In this document: one piece after another, positions 39,302 through 39,520 of the stretch
Numbering within the stretch: the stretch's first letter is position 1
Layout of the letters: each line of letters starts with the position of its first letter
Origin: Zoogloea ramigera
GTDB lineage: Bacteria; Pseudomonadota; Gammaproteobacteria; Burkholderiales; Rhodocyclaceae
Assembly (NCBI RefSeq): GCF_006539865.1
Contig: NZ_BJNV01000049.1
Span: forward strand, 1 to 39,520
Length of the DNA stretch: 39,520 nt
Direction: 5' to 3'
Program-made: the position numbers and the translations under genes
The notes under the pieces: generated by a model
What the model was told of the DNA's origin: nothing
Seen by the model: only the letters and a program-made list of their open reading frames with translations
Databases searched by the model: none

Positions 39302-39520
39302 ATGAAACAAGAATTCACCCTGCGCACCCTCGGTGTCGCCATTGGCCTGGCGCTGGCTGCGCCGGCCCTGTTCGCCCAGGCGCCCGTCGCGGCGCCCAAG
39401 CCCGTCTCGCCCCCGGCGGCCGTGAAGCCCGCGGCGGCCTCGGTCACCGCCTCTGCCGCAACGCCTCCCGCAGCCCAGCCCAAGCCGGCCCCGGGCGTGG
39501 CGGCGACACCCGCGGCGCCC
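39302..39520 (+). CDS. Exported Ala/Pro-rich protein, N-terminal fragment (cut by window end)
   Basis: 73 codons from the ATG at 39302 after CCGGAG, open to the window end. It starts with a signal peptide (TLRTLGVAIGLALAAPALFA, cleavage after AQA) and continues with a disordered stretch rich in Ala, Pro and Lys (PKPVSPPAAVKPAAASV). The functional domain lies beyond the window; no family can be given. Confidence 0.75.
   Translation, partial: MKQEFTLRTLGVAIGLALAAPALFAQAPVAAPKPVSPPAAVKPAAASVTASAATPPAAQPKPAPGVAATPAAP

Noticed and set aside
1-39520. tRNA or rRNA genes, insertion sequences, prophage modules
   Set aside because: No cloverleaf, rRNA-like stretch, transposase, integrase or phage structural gene was recognised; the M15 peptidase alone is not enough for a prophage.

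Overview
The window is a GC-rich chromosomal segment of a Gram-negative bacterium, most likely a betaproteobacterium of the Rhodocyclales type (Azoarcus, Thauera, Zoogloea and relatives). This is inferred from gene content: a fused isobutyryl-CoA mutase (icmF), a PEP-CTERM exported protein behind a sigma-54-type promoter, VF530, a CzcI/CzcC-like pair, fliW, a PACE efflux protein and many c-di-GMP proteins. No rRNA, tRNA, transposase, integrase or CRISPR array was seen.

Layout. 1-1.2 kb: the end of a metal-efflux operon (CzcI-like protein, then a TolC/CzcC-like outer-membrane protein cut by the window edge). 1.3-6.3 kb: VF530 protein, a CHASE-GGDEF cyclase, an exported unknown, a TRAFs-binding-domain protein and an M15-type peptidase. 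6.4-6.7 kb: a 21-bp-period repeat array. 6.9-16.5 kb: icmF, divergent from a tight run of AraC regulator, PAS-GGDEF-EAL protein, hybrid histidine kinase and OmpR-type response regulator. 16.6-22.7 kb: VOC protein, a small protein with a clan CD-like His/Cys pattern, a zinc metallopeptidase, a DEAD-box helicase with a long structured leader, a PEP-CTERM protein and fliW. 22.9-28.6 kb: DUF1343 (NamZ-like) and DOMON-like genes, then PACE transporter, an HMA-like protein lacking one metal Cys, psd, an MFS transporter and a radical SAM gene. 28.6-31.2 kb: a PIN/Phd toxin-antitoxin pair, a DUF29 protein and a J-domain protein. 31.3-31.6 kb: a second 21-bp-period array. 31.6-38.7 kb: an orphan nucleotidyltransferase and a compact five-gene minus-strand operon. 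38.8-39.5 kb: YjbQ family protein and the start of an exported protein.

The most interesting locus is the minus-strand operon 38657-32099. It encodes two proteins that share a beta-type motif (gene A at its C-terminus, gene B at its N-terminus), a MoxR-type AAA+ ATPase, a 1029-residue protein with a degenerate vWA-like region fused to a formylglycine-generating-enzyme (FGE)-like domain, and a second, stand-alone FGE-like protein. The two FGE-like domains are about 84% identical up to the GGSW motif. Over the next 24 residues they drop to 11 identical residues, and 20 substitutions fall almost wholly in first and second codon positions. This is how variable regions of diversity-generating retroelements look, but no reverse transcriptase lies in the window. 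I read the operon as a candidate NTP-dependent conflict or signalling system.

The second notable signal is the pair of 21-bp-period arrays 25 kb apart. Each is 315 bp (15 units), each contains a duplicated 84-bp four-unit block, each carries inverted repeats, and they share a GCCTGTT-plus-TCGAT core. A third signal is a family of roughly 80-bp palindromic intergenic repeats with four full copies and one half copy.
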